A DNA stretch of 64,000 nt from Enterococcus crotali (GCF_000633635.1 NZ_AYPQ01000002.1:27808-91807), one strand, 5' to 3'. Numbered from the stretch's first letter, positions 27,564-36,987 are shown. A program made the numbers and translations. Notes: generated by a model not told the origin, from the sequence alone.

Positions 27564-28142
27564 ATGAAAAAAGTTATCGGATTTATTATTGCTTTTGCAG
27601 CAACTGTAAGCTTTGCAACTTCTGCTTCGGCAGACGGCGCTATCTCAGCTACAGAACAGCCAATCCTTAACGAATTGAATGCTGGTGCAACAATCGGCGG
27701 TAAAAAATTCAATTTTGATGCGGCTGAAACGAATGCAGCTTCAAATCACTTGAAACGTGTTGATTTAACACAAGCTCAAGCTGATGAAGCGATTAAAAAC
27801 ATCCAAGCAGCTCGTAGCTTAGTTGAGAGTGTTTCTGTAAATACTACAGGCGTTAACTCACTTGGAAAAGCAATTAGCTTATTGCCAGCAAACGTAATTT
27901 CTCAAGTACAAAATTACGCAATTGCTGCTGGTAATGCTGTAGGCGTTAAAATCACTTTTGGAGCTCGCGGAAGTTATTCTGCAGTGACAATCACTGATGC
28001 TAACGGCGCTCCTGTGTACCAAGCTGGAACTCCAGTAAAAAATACAGGATCTAACTACGCATTAAGCGGTATTACTTTTGGCTCATTGATCGTAGCTGCA
28101 GCAGGTGCAGTATTCGTGAGCAGAAAGAACAAATTAGCATAA
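27564..28142 (+). CDS. Secreted small protein with atypical sorting signal
   Basis: ATG 27564 has SD AGGAGG at a 7-nt spacing; ATG 27558 is too close. 192 residues. Signal peptide (KKVIGFIIAFAATVSFATSASA), Ala/Asn-rich mature part, and a C-terminus of NTG motif (VKNTGSN), hydrophobic stretch (FGSLIVAAAGAVFV) and basic tail SRKNKLA. This has the shape of a sortase substrate, but with KNTG instead of LPxTG. A sortase gene begins 1 bp after its stop, so the pair is probably dedicated. I do not recognise the mature domain. Confidence 0.75.
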   Translation: MKKVIGFIIAFAATVSFATSASADGAISATEQPILNELNAGATIGGKKFNFDAAETNAASNHLKRVDLTQAQADEAIKNIQAARSLVESVSVNTTGVNSLGKAISLLPANVISQVQNYAIAAGNAVGVKITFGARGSYSAVTITDANGAPVYQAGTPVKNTGSNYALSGITFGSLIVAAAGAVFVSRKNKLA

Positions 28143-28143
28143 G

Positions 28144-28913
28144 ATGAAACAACTAAAAAGAGTAGGGGCATTTATTTACGTGCCTCTTCTCTTTATGTGT
28201 TTTGGCTATCTTGTTATTTACATAATTGGTGCACCTGTCATTAATTTCGCATCTTCCGCAGTCGAACTGATCTCACTAAATGATGCTCCATCTTTGATCA
28301 AAAAGGAACCAATCTCCTTGAAAAGAGATATGAAGAAAAAGAGCAGACTTCATCTGACAAACCAGCGGACAAATCGGTTAAAACAAAAAACGATGCTTCG
28401 GATAAAAAAACAGCAGAAGCAGTCGCAGCTGGGATGAAAGTGACAGAAAAAGGTGAGTTAGCTTCTTCTAGTATGATCTATCCCGTTGGAGGAGATCAAT
28501 TTGGAGAAGTAGTAATCGACAAAGTGGGAATTAATGAACCATTATTTTACGGAGATAGTGAAGATATTTTGCGTTTAGGCGCAGGACAATACATCGGAAG
28601 TATGATTCCAGGAGATCTTGGAACGACTTTGATCGGTGGGCATAATCTACCTTCCTTTGGTAAAATCTATTACTTAGAACCTGGGGATGAAGTAGCTATC
28701 CACACTCACTATGGTGACTACACGTATCAAGTGACAGAAGTAAAGATAGCTAACTACAAAGACCCGACGATCAACGCAAAATTAGGCGAACGCACTAAAA
28801 GATCACTGATTCTATATACCTGTTACCCATTAGATGCAATTGGTTTAACACCAGAGCGAGTTTTTGTTTCTGCAGACTATGTATCTGGACCGATCATCGA
28901 TGAGAAGTCATAA
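28144..28913 (+). pseudogene. Sortase (class D-like), one frameshift in the stalk
   Basis: ORFs 28144-28437 and 28434-28913 form one gene of 256 codons once a missing A is restored in the A4 run at 28321-28324; the stalk then reads EEKEQTSSDKPADKSVKTKN. An N-terminal helix (FIYVPLLFMCFGYLVIYII) anchors it. The catalytic domain has His in GGHNLPSFG, Cys in LILYTCYPL and Arg in LTPERVFV, all intact. It transfers surface proteins to the wall. The neighbour with a KNTG signal is the likely substrate. The break is outside the catalytic domain and fits the window-wide indel pattern. Confidence 0.82.
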
Positions 28914-28931
28914 GGGAGGGGAATCAGTCAG

Positions 28932-29786
28932 ATGAAAAATCGCACTCATTTAATGAAAGTAATTTCTCGCTTTTTTATTGCTTTTTTATCCTCAGTTTTT
29001 TTGTTTGCATTTTTAATTTTACTGACATTGAGAGTAACTCTTTTTAGTGAAAATTACATTGCAAAACAAGCAGCTAAAGCAGATTACTATTCACAGTTAA
29101 CCGAAGAAATCAATCGACAAGTGGAAAATAGCGCTCTGGGAAGCAACATTCCAGAAGGCGTATTAAATCGCTCAATCAGTAAAGAGTTGGTCAAAAAAGA
29201 CGTAGATGCGTATTTTAAAGCGATGTACAATACAGGGACGAAGTATTCGATCTCTAATGAAAAAGCCGTCCATGATGCTGTTTCTAAAGCGATTACAAGC
29301 TACATGGAAGAAAAAGCAATTCAGACAACACCAGAATCTGTACAAGCTGTAAATGGTCTTTCAGACAATGCTGTAAAAATTTATAAGGGCTATATTGAAT
29401 TGCCGTTTTTAGTTTCCTATGGACGAAAAGTCATGAATTACAAATCAACACTAATGATTTTTATGGGCGTATGTGGTGTACTATGGGTGCTGCTAAGCTT
29501 TTCTCTATATTCTTCACTAAGAGGGTATTTCCATCGCTTGTTGAGATATTGGGCTTATATTTGGATTGGTAGCGGCTTGATGATGGCTGTTGTTCCAGCA
29601 TTCATCTTAATGCAAGGCGTTTTCAAGCGACTAGGGATCCAATCTAAAGCAATGTATGATTTTATACAGACCTATTTATCGAGCTTTTTATGGTTGTTTA
29701 TTATGGTTGGAGTCATCTCGATTGTAGCAGGTATTATTTTTGGCGTACTTAGCGAGATCAAGAGAAAAAATTTATTTAGCGCATGA
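28932..29786 (+). CDS. Membrane protein of the sortase cluster
   Basis: 284 residues; SD GGGAGGGGAA before ATG 28932. One N-terminal helix (FFIAFLSSVFLFAFLILLTL), an outer segment of about 120 residues, then three helices (LMIFMGVCGVLWVLLSFSLY; YIWIGSGLMMAVVPAFILM; FLWLFIMVGVISIVAGIIFG). The four-helix layout with one large outer loop suggests an accessory or anchoring role for the sortase pair. Family not recognised. Confidence 0.7.
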   Translation: MKNRTHLMKVISRFFIAFLSSVFLFAFLILLTLRVTLFSENYIAKQAAKADYYSQLTEEINRQVENSALGSNIPEGVLNRSISKELVKKDVDAYFKAMYNTGTKYSISNEKAVHDAVSKAITSYMEEKAIQTTPESVQAVNGLSDNAVKIYKGYIELPFLVSYGRKVMNYKSTLMIFMGVCGVLWVLLSFSLYSSLRGYFHRLLRYWAYIWIGSGLMMAVVPAFILMQGVFKRLGIQSKAMYDFIQTYLSSFLWLFIMVGVISIVAGIIFGVLSEIKRKNLFSA

Positions 29787-29821
29787 TTCTGAAAGCAGTT
29801 TTAAAAGATCATGATAAGATC

Positions 29822-29853
29822 GTCAGCTTATTTCTAGATGAGCTGACTTTTTT
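29822..29853 (+). terminator. Rho-independent terminator of the sortase cluster
   Basis: GTCAGCT / AGCTGAC with T6. Confidence 0.8.
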
Positions 29854-29943
29854 ATGCTTACTAAAGTAATGAAAAGCAAATACGTTTGATACGCTTTCCT
29901 TTTTTCATGTAACATGATACCATAGAGCTTTGGAGGGATGAAA

Positions 29944-30176
29944 ATGTCAAAAAAAATAAAGATATAGAAGTAAAAATAGAAGAAACAGAAAAGAAAATAA
30001 ATGGTGAGACAATTACAGTCAGCACCTTAACAATCGGTAAAAAAGAAATTGGTCAAGTTTTAGCACAAGATACTAAAAAATTTGCTGTCGTGATCGATGG
30101 ACGCAATGAAGCAACTGTGAAAACGCTTGATGAAGCGATAGAATACATTATTCGCCAATGGAATTTAAACGACTAA
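29944..30176 (+). pseudogene. DUF2969 family protein, frameshifted at the start
   Basis: ATG 29944 after SD GGAGG. An A8 run (29949-29956) lacks one A; with nine the frame reads MSKKNKDIEVKIEETEKKIN and on to TAA 30174-30176, 77 residues. The block LTIGKKEIGQVLAQDTKKFA and EAIEYIIRQWNLND are typical of the Lactobacillales DUF2969 family, of unknown function. Confidence 0.75.
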
Positions 30177-30205
30177 AATAAATAACAACTTTTTTCGAAA
30201 AAGGC

Positions 30206-30234
30206 TTGCTTTTTCTTCAAAAGTTTTGTATTAT
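30206..30234 (+). promoter_or_regulatory. tRNA promoter
   Basis: TTGCTT, 17 bp, TATTAT, ending about 30 bp before tRNA-Tyr. Confidence 0.7.
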
Positions 30235-30266
30235 AACTAAGTCAGGTTTGTTACTAAAAACCTTCT

Positions 30267-30347
30267 GGAGGAATAGCGAAGTGGCTAAACGCGACGGACT
30301 GTAAATCCGTTCCTTAGGGTTCAGTGGTTCGAATCCACTTTCCTCCA
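30267..30347 (+). tRNA. tRNA-Tyr (GTA)
   Basis: 81 nt with long variable arm. Acceptor GGAGGAA/TTCCTCC, anticodon loop CTGTAAA with GTA, T-loop GGTTCGAATCC, discriminator A. CCA is not encoded. Confidence 0.96.
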
Positions 30348-30357
30348 TTTTGACCAT

Positions 30358-30429
30358 TGGGGTATAGCCAAGCGGTAAGGCAACAGGTTTTGATCCTGTC
30401 ATGCGTTGGTTCGAATCCAGCTACCCCAG
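30358..30429 (+). tRNA. tRNA-Gln (TTG)
   Basis: 72 nt. Acceptor TGGGGTA/TACCCCA, anticodon loop TTTTGAT with TTG, T-loop GGTTCGAATCC, discriminator G. It follows tRNA-Tyr by 10 bp in one transcript. Confidence 0.96.
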
Positions 30430-30440
30430 TTTTTTTCTTT

Positions 30441-30471
30441 GAACAACTCAGATAGAGTTGTTCTTTTTTTC
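30441..30471 (+). terminator. Terminator of the tRNA operon
   Basis: GAACAACTC / GAGTTGTTC followed by seven T. Confidence 0.88.
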
Positions 30472-30550
30472 TAAAAAATTAGTGGTAGCTTTGGTTCTCT
30501 TTTTTTAGAATATGTGATAAAGTGGATGAAAAGCATGAGGAGTGAACCCA

Positions 30551-30736
30551 ATGAATTTTAAAGAGAAAATAACTGAAACAGCTGAAAAAGTTTATGATTT
30601 AGCTCGTGACAGAAAGTACGATGTCAACGTCAATCTTTTTACTAAAAAGAAAAACAGTGAGAAAACAAAAGGAATTGAAATTATAACAGTTAGAGATACG
30701 GCACACACGAAAAAGTGGCGCTCTAAGAACCGCTAA
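30551..30736 (+). CDS. Small basic hypothetical protein
   Basis: ATG 30551 lies 8 nt after SD AGGAG. 61 residues (MNFKEKITETAEKVYDLARD), Lys/Arg/Thr-rich, no membrane segment or signal. Good SD and its own terminator support a real gene. Family not recognised. Confidence 0.6.
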   Translation: MNFKEKITETAEKVYDLARDRKYDVNVNLFTKKKNSEKTKGIEIITVRDTAHTKKWRSKNR

Positions 30737-30753
30737 AGAGAATAAAGAGTAAT

Positions 30754-30797
30754 AGCCTGAAACAACATCATTTACACGTTGTTTCAGGCTATTTGCT
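30754..30797. terminator. Bidirectional terminator
   Basis: AGCCTGAAACAAC / GTTGTTTCAGGCT between converging genes. Confidence 0.82.
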
Positions 30798-30808
30798 TTA
30801 TTTAGATG

Positions 30809-31417
30809 CTATTTATCGATTTCAAGGCCTAAAACTGTCAGGTGACCATTTCCAACGAGTTTGATGACAAGTCTAGCTAAATGATTAGGGGCCATGTCAG
30901 TGTCACTTGTGATCCACCAATGAAGAGTTCCGATAAATATAGACGTCATATATTCGATGATAAAATCAATAGGCACTTCGATATCATTTTCTGTGATTTT
31001 TAGCTTGGAAAAAATATCTGCATATTTTTCATAAATGATATCTGCGAGTTTTTTCCTTAACAACTCATTTGAGCTGCCGTCCATGATCGTCAGAAAAAAG
31101 TTTTTATTTTTTTGAATATTGATGTAAATGTGTGTAAGCAAAAACTCGATTTGTTTGACTTTGATTCGATTGCTGACAACGATTTGTTCAGTATCGATAA
31201 CAGAGGTAAAGGCATTGATCGCAAAATCAAAAATTTGTTCATATAGGTCTTGTTTGTCTTTGAAATGAGCATAGAAAGTTGCGCGATTGATCATTGCCTC
31301 ATCGGCAATATCTTGAATCGTTATACAATCATATCCTTTTTCGTCTACTAAGTGAAAGAAAGCTTCGATAATCATTTTGTGTGTTCGTTTTACCCGTAGG
31401 TCCGTTTTCTTCGACAT
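30809..31417 (-). CDS. TetR/AcrR family regulator
   Basis: 202 residues; SD GAAAGGAAA before the ATG. N-terminal TetR helix-turn-helix (KMIIEAFFHLVDEKGYDCIT then IQDIADEAMINRATFYAHFK). The C-terminal ligand domain is of the TetR_C_8-like type (QIEFLLTHIYINIQKNKNFF; FIIEYMTSIFIGTLHWWIT). It is transcribed away from the activase/dehydratase gene, and the shared 190-bp gap is the obvious place for its operator, so it probably controls that gene and itself. Confidence 0.88.
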   Translation of the reverse strand: MSKKTDLRVKRTHKMIIEAFFHLVDEKGYDCITIQDIADEAMINRATFYAHFKDKQDLYEQIFDFAINAFTSVIDTEQIVVSNRIKVKQIEFLLTHIYINIQKNKNFFLTIMDGSSNELLRKKLADIIYEKYADIFSKLKITENDIEVPIDFIIEYMTSIFIGTLHWWITSDTDMAPNHLARLVIKLVGNGHLTVLGLEIDK

Positions 31418-31609
31418 AAAAATTTCCTTTCGAAATAATCAACAGATTTTAAAAGTTTGTTGCTTATCTCACAAATTTGGGTGTTTTGCTTGTTGCAATT
31501 ACTTTAGAATCTTTCTAAAATATACATAAGTATTATATCAGACACCTTGTAGGATAATCAACAAAGTGTTGTGAAATAAAAGGGTATGAAATTTAAGGAG
31601 ATCAAACGT

Positions 31610-34600
31610 ATGACAATCAGAGCAGGAATCGATGTTGGATCAACAACTGTGAAATTAGTAATTATTGACGAAGAGAATCATACAAAATTCGCCAAATATG
31701 AACGACATTACTCAGATGTGAAGGCAGCAACTGAAAAAGTATTGAATGAAGCGATGAATGAATTAGGTGAAGCAACACCGATTACAATGACGATCACAGG
31801 TTCAGGCGGAATGGGATTAGCAGATGTTTTGAATATTTCATTTGTTCAAGAAGTAATTGCTTGTACAAAAACAGTAGAAAAAATCATACCTGAAACAGAT
31901 GTTGCTATTGAATTAGGCGGAGAAGATGCAAAAATCACTTTTTTTGAAGGTGCATTAGAACAACGGATGAATGGTAGTTGTGCCGGAGGAACTGGAGCTT
32001 TTATCGATCAGATGGCTGTTTTGTTAAAAACGGATGCGAATGGTGTCAATGAATTAGCTAAAAACTATCAAACGATTTACCCTATTGCTTCCAGATGCGG
32101 TGTTTTTGCTAAAACAGATGTTCAGCCATTGATCAATGAGGGTGCTGCTAAAGAGGATATCGCAGCGAGTATTTTTCAAGCAGTAGTCAACCAAACCATT
32201 GCAGGTCTTGCTGCCGGTCGTAAAATTAGAGGGAAGATCGCCTTTTTAGGCGGACCGCTTTTCTTTATGTCAGAACTTAGAAAACGGTTCATTGAAACCT
32301 TAGATGTACAGCCAGAAGATGTGATTTTTCCAGAAAATCCCCAACTATTTGTAGCAATGGGTGCTGCCCTTTATTCTGAAGGTGCTAAGCCAACCACACT
32401 AGCGGATCTGATCCATCGCTTGACTAAAGGCGATCAAGAACAATTAAAACCAACAGATACCTTAAAACCATTGTTTCAAGATAAAACACAACTAAAGGAA
32501 TTTAGAGCTCGTCATGATCAAGCCAAAGCACAAGAAAAACGATTATCTGACCATCATGGTGTAGCTTTCTTAGGCATTGATGCAGGATCGACGACGACGA
32601 AAGTCACTCTGATTGATGAAGATGGTAATCTGCTGTTTTCATTTTATGGAAATAATCAAGGACAGCCATTGGAAACAACGATGACTGTTTTAAAAGAGTT
32701 ATATCAACAACTACCACAAGATGTTTTCATTGGAAAATCTGCCGTTACAGGCTATGGCGAACATTTAATCAAGAATGCTCTAAAAGTCGATATTGGTGAA
32801 GTTGAAACAATGGCTCATTATAAAGCGGCGAATCATTTTCAACCTGGAGTTGATTTTATCTTAGATATCGGTGGTCAAGATATGAAAGCTATGACCATCA
32901 AAGATGGTGTCTTATCTTCGATCCAATTAAATGAAGCTTGTTCATCAGGTTGTGGTTCTTTTATTGAGACTTTTGCCAAATCGTTGAATTTTGATGTAAA
33001 AGACTTTGCGATCGAAGCTTTAAGTTCTAAAGCGCCGGTCGATTTGGGTTCTCGCTGTACTGTTTTTATGAATTCAAAAGTAAAACAAGTACAAAAAGAA
33101 GGCGCATCCGTTGGAGATATCTCTGCTGGTTTGTCTTATTCTGTAATTAAAAATGCGATTTATAAAGTGATCAAAGTTCGACGTCCAGAAGAATTAGGCA
33201 AAAAAATCGTTTGCCAAGGTGGAACATTCTATAATGAAGCAGTCTTACGTGCTTTTGAAATGATCAGTGAACGTGAAGTTGTTCGTCCTTCTATTGCAGG
33301 ATTAATGGGTGCTTATGGTGCGGCACTGATTGCGTTGGAAAATTATGAATTAGGTCAAGAAACAACGATTCTTGGACTTGATGAGCTAGATACGTTTACT
33401 GCGGATAAAGAATTTACCCATTGTGGTTTGTGTGAAAATAATTGTATGATGACCGTGACGATCTTTTCTGATGGACGTCAATTTGTCACAGGAAATCGCT
33501 GTGAGCGTGGCGCCAGAATCAAAGTGAAAAAAGAAGATCGTAAAGTTAATCTGGTTGATTATAAATATCGGAAATTATTTAAATACCGTCCATTGAAAGA
33601 AAAAGATGCTATTCATGGCAGAATCGGAATTCCTCGTGTTTTAAATATGTATGAAAATTATCCATTATGGCATACGTTCTTTACGGATTTGGGTTTCCGA
33701 GTGGAGTTATCTCCACGCTCAAATAAAGAGTTATATGAGCAAGGGATGGAGACGATCCCAAGTGATACAGCTTGTTATCCTGCTAAAATTTCTCATGGAC
33801 ATATTCAAGCACTGATCGATTCAAACGTACCGATGATTTTTTATCCTGGTGTTGTCTTTGAACGTCAAGAGTCAGCGGAAGCGGATAATCATTTTAACTG
33901 TCCAATCGTTCAAAGTTACCCTGATGTGATTCGCAATAATGTGGACGACATTCGCGATGGGAAAGTCGATTATCGTAATCCGTACATTAATTTAGCGAAT
34001 GAAGCGTCTGTAGCGAAAGTTTTAAGTGAGACGTTTGCGGATCTGGGTATTTCAGCAGAACTAGTGACCCAAGCATTACGACATGGCTATGAAGAATTAG
34101 ATGCCTTCAAAGAAGATGTCCGCAACAAAGGGGAAGAAACCTTAGTGATGTTGAATCAAAAAGGGGAAAAAGGGATCGTTTTATCTGGACGTCCGTATCA
34201 TTTAGACCCTGAAATCAACCACGGGATTGCTGATGTGATCACACAAGAAGGCTTTCATGTGTTGACGGAAGATTGTGTTTCTCATTTAAGTGACGTAGGG
34301 AATTTACGTGTTGTTAATCAGTGGGTCTATCATTCTCGGCTATACGCAGCAGCTCGTGTTGTAGCAAAATCAAAAAATCTTGAGCTCGTACAACTGAATT
34401 CATTTGGCTGCGGCTTAGATGCTGTCACAACAGATCAAGTGGAAGAAATCATGGATCAGTATGGTAAGATTTATACTGTTTTAAAAATTGATGAGGGATC
34501 GAATTTAGGAGCAATCAGAATTCGATTACGATCATTGAAAGCCGCTGTCGGTGAACGGGAGAAAATGAATTTTGAACCAAAATTGCAGCATGAAGAACCA

Positions 34601-35857
34601 GAAAAAATCATTTTTACTAAAGAAATGAAAAAGACACACACGTTATTATTACCGATGCTTAGCCCCATTCATCAATCTGGTTTAGTGGATGTTGCTTTAA
34701 AAGCTTCGGGCTATAATGTTGTTTGTTTACCAGCGGATGATCGTGAGGCTGTTAATGTTGGTCTGAAATACGTGAATAACGATGCGTGTTATCCGGCCAT
34801 CATTTCAATTGGTCAATTAGTGGAAGCTCTAGAAAGCGGGGAATATGATTTAGAGCATGTCAGTGTGATGATGACCCAAACAGGTGGCGGTTGCCGTGCG
34901 ACAAACTATATTCCGTTACTCAGAAAAGCTTTGAACGATGCAGGCTTCCCTCAAGTTCCTGTTGTTTCGGTTTCGATGGGAAATAAAGGAGTCGAATCTA
35001 ATCCAGGATTTAAATTTACATTACCGATGCTAAAACGGGTTGCGGTGGCCTTTTTGTATGGGGATCTATTTGAACGTGTGGTTTATCGAACACGTCCATA
35101 CGAAACAGAAACCGGCATGATCGATGCACTTCACGCTAAATGGTTGAAACAAATCGAAAAAAATGTTCGAAATGGTTCATTGACTTTGTTCAACCGCAAC
35201 ATGAAAAAAATTATCACGGAATTTGATGAGGTTCCGCTTCGACAAATCAAGAAACCTAAAGTCGGCGTTGTCGGTGAAATACTTGTGAAATACTCCCCAA
35301 CTGCGAATAATGATATTGTCCGTTTGTTGGAAGCAGAAGGGGCGGAAGCTGTTGTTCCAGATATTGTTGGATTTATGAATTACTCTCTTTACAATCAAAT
35401 TTGGAAATACGACAATATGGGCATGTCTAAACAAAGCAAAAACTTAGCTCAATTTGCGATTCGTATCATTGAATATGTTGAAAAGCCGATGGACAAAGCT
35501 TTAAGAAATTCTAAACGCTTTGAAGGTCTAAGCTCTATTCATGAATTAGCAGAAGATGCAGGAAAAATCCTTTCAATTGGAAATCATACAGGTGAAGGAT
35601 GGTTCTTGACAGGAGAAATGATCGAGCTGTTGAAATCAGATGTAAATAATATTGTTTGTATGCAACCCTTTGGATGTTTGCCAAATCATGTTGTTGGTAA
35701 GGGTGTGACAAAAGAGCTGCGACGCCAATATCCTAAAGCGAATATTGCACCGATCGATTATGATCCAGGTGTTTCATTGGTAAATCAGCTGAACCGCATC
35801 CGTTTGATGATGGCGACAGCAAATAAAATGATGGAAGAAGAAAAAATAGGTTCTTAA
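31610..35857 (+). CDS. Fused 2-hydroxyacyl-CoA dehydratase activase / dehydratase-like giant protein (1415 aa)
   Basis: ATG 31610 follows SD AAGGAG; an earlier ATG 31586 has none. Residues 1-300 are a BadF/BadG/BcrA/BcrD ASKHA ATPase (AGIDVGSTTVKLVIIDEE; IELGGEDAKITFF; NGSCAGGTGAFIDQMA). A second complete copy follows at about 320-585 (FLGIDAGSTTTKVTLIDEDG; NEACSSGCGSFIETFAKSL). Then comes a Cys cluster (CGLCENNCMMTV ... CERGAR) and a DUF2229 / HgdB-like dehydratase part with further Cys (SDTACYPAKISHG; NNDACYPAIISIG; GGGCRATNYIPLLRKAL). Proteins of this build hold an Fe-S double-cubane-type cluster and perform low-potential reductions; the substrate is unknown. Expect strict anaerobic function and cytosolic location. 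Confidence 0.88.
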   Translation: MTIRAGIDVGSTTVKLVIIDEENHTKFAKYERHYSDVKAATEKVLNEAMNELGEATPITMTITGSGGMGLADVLNISFVQEVIACTKTVEKIIPETDVAIELGGEDAKITFFEGALEQRMNGSCAGGTGAFIDQMAVLLKTDANGVNELAKNYQTIYPIASRCGVFAKTDVQPLINEGAAKEDIAASIFQAVVNQTIAGLAAGRKIRGKIAFLGGPLFFMSELRKRFIETLDVQPEDVIFPENPQLFVAMGAALYSEGAKPTTLADLIHRLTKGDQEQLKPTDTLKPLFQDKTQLKEFRARHDQAKAQEKRLSDHHGVAFLGIDAGSTTTKVTLIDEDGNLLFSFYGNNQGQPLETTMTVLKELYQQLPQDVFIGKSAVTGYGEHLIKNALKVDIGEVETMAHYKAANHFQPGVDFILDIGGQDMKAMTIKDGVLSSIQLNEACSSGCGSFIETFAKSLNFDVKDFAIEALSSKAPVDLGSRCTVFMNSKVKQVQKEGASVGDISAGLSYSVIKNAIYKVIKVRRPEELGKKIVCQGGTFYNEAVLRAFEMISEREVVRPSIAGLMGAYGAALIALENYELGQETTILGLDELDTFTADKEFTHCGLCENNCMMTVTIFSDGRQFVTGNRCERGARIKVKKEDRKVNLVDYKYRKLFKYRPLKEKDAIHGRIGIPRVLNMYENYPLWHTFFTDLGFRVELSPRSNKELYEQGMETIPSDTACYPAKISHGHIQALIDSNVPMIFYPGVVFERQESAEADNHFNCPIVQSYPDVIRNNVDDIRDGKVDYRNPYINLANEASVAKVLSETFADLGISAELVTQALRHGYEELDAFKEDVRNKGEETLVMLNQKGEKGIVLSGRPYHLDPEINHGIADVITQEGFHVLTEDCVSHLSDVGNLRVVNQWVYHSRLYAAARVVAKSKNLELVQLNSFGCGLDAVTTDQVEEIMDQYGKIYTVLKIDEGSNLGAIRIRLRSLKAAVGEREKMNFEPKLQHEEPEKIIFTKEMKKTHTLLLPMLSPIHQSGLVDVALKASGYNVVCLPADDREAVNVGLKYVNNDACYPAIISIGQLVEALESGEYDLEHVSVMMTQTGGGCRATNYIPLLRKALNDAGFPQVPVVSVSMGNKGVESNPGFKFTLPMLKRVAVAFLYGDLFERVVYRTRPYETETGMIDALHAKWLKQIEKNVRNGSLTLFNRNMKKIITEFDEVPLRQIKKPKVGVVGEILVKYSPTANNDIVRLLEAEGAEAVVPDIVGFMNYSLYNQIWKYDNMGMSKQSKNLAQFAIRIIEYVEKPMDKALRNSKRFEGLSSIHELAEDAGKILSIGNHTGEGWFLTGEMIELLKSDVNNIVCMQPFGCLPNHVVGKGVTKELRRQYPKANIAPIDYDPGVSLVNQLNRIRLMMATANKMMEEEKIGS

Positions 35858-35918
35858 AATATATAACTGATCAAACAAAATAATTGAGTTTTTGAGATTA
35901 GAAAGCTTTTACTTCCAC

Positions 35919-35983
35919 CGTTTATTCGGATTCCTTAAGGCTGGGATGTGACTCGTAGAGTTATGTCCCAGCCTTAATTTTTG
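35919..35983 (+). repeat. Dispersed repeat copy C with terminator
   Basis: Core CGTTTATTCGGATTCC at 35919, then stem AAGGCTGGGA ... TCCCAGCCTT (35937-35975) and a T-run. It ends the activase gene. The rest of the 357-bp gap to the GntR gene holds only AT-rich DNA and the promoter below. Confidence 0.75.
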
Positions 35984-36158
35984 CATGGCCAATAAGAATG
36001 AAAAACAATATAATTTTATTTTTTTCTTTTTGTATGGCAGGTAATATATAATAAGATATAGGAATAAAAATGATTCTAAACAAATTACCCAAACCTTAAC
36101 TATATTATACCAAATTATTTTGTAAAACGTTTCCTTCGCTATATTTTGGAACTTTTGG

Positions 36159-36187
36159 TTGTTTATGAGGTATATACCAGTTATAAT
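36159..36187 (+). promoter_or_regulatory. Promoter with operator of the GntR-type gene
   Basis: TTGTTT, 17 bp, TATAAT. The spacer contains the perfect palindrome GGTATATACC (36169-36178), the style of GntR/HutC-family operators, implying autoregulation. Confidence 0.6.
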
Positions 36188-36214
36188 AGAAGTGAATAAA
36201 AAGGAGGAAGTAAG

Positions 36215-36922
36215 ATGGTGTCAAGTTTACCAGTTTATATTCAAATACACGATAAGATTAAAGATGACATTGAACATGGTGTTTGGAAGATTGGAGACAG
36301 ACTTCCATCAGAGCGTGAGCTGGCGACTCAGTTTAGTGTGAGCCGAATGACCTTGAGACAGGCGATCCAGACACTTGCTGATGAGGGGATTTTAGAACGT
36401 AAGATTGGTTCAGGCACTTACGTTGCCCGGAAAAAAGTGCAAGAAAAAATGACGGGAACAACCAGCTTTACTGATATTATGCTTTCGCAAAATCGAGTGC
36501 CTTCTAGCCGCACAGTTTCTTATTATGTAGCTAAACCAAGCTCTAGTGAGATGGAAAAGCTAAATCTTAAAGAAAATGAACAGATCGTTCGGATGGAACG
36601 GGTTCGTTTTGCAGATGATCTGCCGATTTGTTTTGAAGTAGCTAGTGTTCCATATTCTCTAGTTGATCAATATAGCAAAGCTGAGATCACCAATTCTTTT
36701 TATAAGACTTTAGAAGAAAAAGGCGGCAATAAAATCGGACACGCAAATCAGACGATTTCAGCCATGTTGGCATCGGAGCAAATCGCTGATTATTTAAAAA
36801 TCAAACGAGGAGATGCGATCCTTCGCTTACGCCAAATTTCCTATTTTGAAAATGGCACCCCGTTTGAATATGTAAGAACCCAATATGTGGGCAATCGCTT
36901 TGAATTTTATTTAGAAAAATAA
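36215..36922 (+). CDS. GntR family regulator, HutC/UTRA type
   Basis: 235 residues; SD AGGAGG. An N-terminal winged HTH (PVYIQIHDKIKDDIEHGVWK; RLPSERELATQFSVSRMTLR) is followed by a UTRA ligand domain (about 90-230; NEQIVRMERVRFADDLPICF, ILRLRQISYFENGTPFEYVR). UTRA domains usually sense sugar phosphates or related metabolites. No catabolic gene is adjacent, so the target beyond itself is unclear. Confidence 0.88.
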   Translation: MVSSLPVYIQIHDKIKDDIEHGVWKIGDRLPSERELATQFSVSRMTLRQAIQTLADEGILERKIGSGTYVARKKVQEKMTGTTSFTDIMLSQNRVPSSRTVSYYVAKPSSSEMEKLNLKENEQIVRMERVRFADDLPICFEVASVPYSLVDQYSKAEITNSFYKTLEEKGGNKIGHANQTISAMLASEQIADYLKIKRGDAILRLRQISYFENGTPFEYVRTQYVGNRFEFYLEK

Positions 36923-36987
36923 ACGAAAATGAACGTTTCTCAGATTTCTCATTTGGAGTAGCTGAAAATGTTCATTTTCGTTTTTTT
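36921..36987 (+). terminator. Terminator after the GntR-type gene
   Basis: AAACGAAAATGAAC / GTTCATTTTCGTTT, perfect 14-bp arms, T7. Confidence 0.85.

Noticed and set aside
30217-30402. 61-codon minus-strand ORF over the tRNAs
   Set aside because: It is antisense to tRNA-Tyr and tRNA-Gln.
36121-36140. Additional cre site near 36127 (TGTAAAACGTTTCC)
   Set aside because: It has two mismatches in the conserved left half and no clear promoter linkage.
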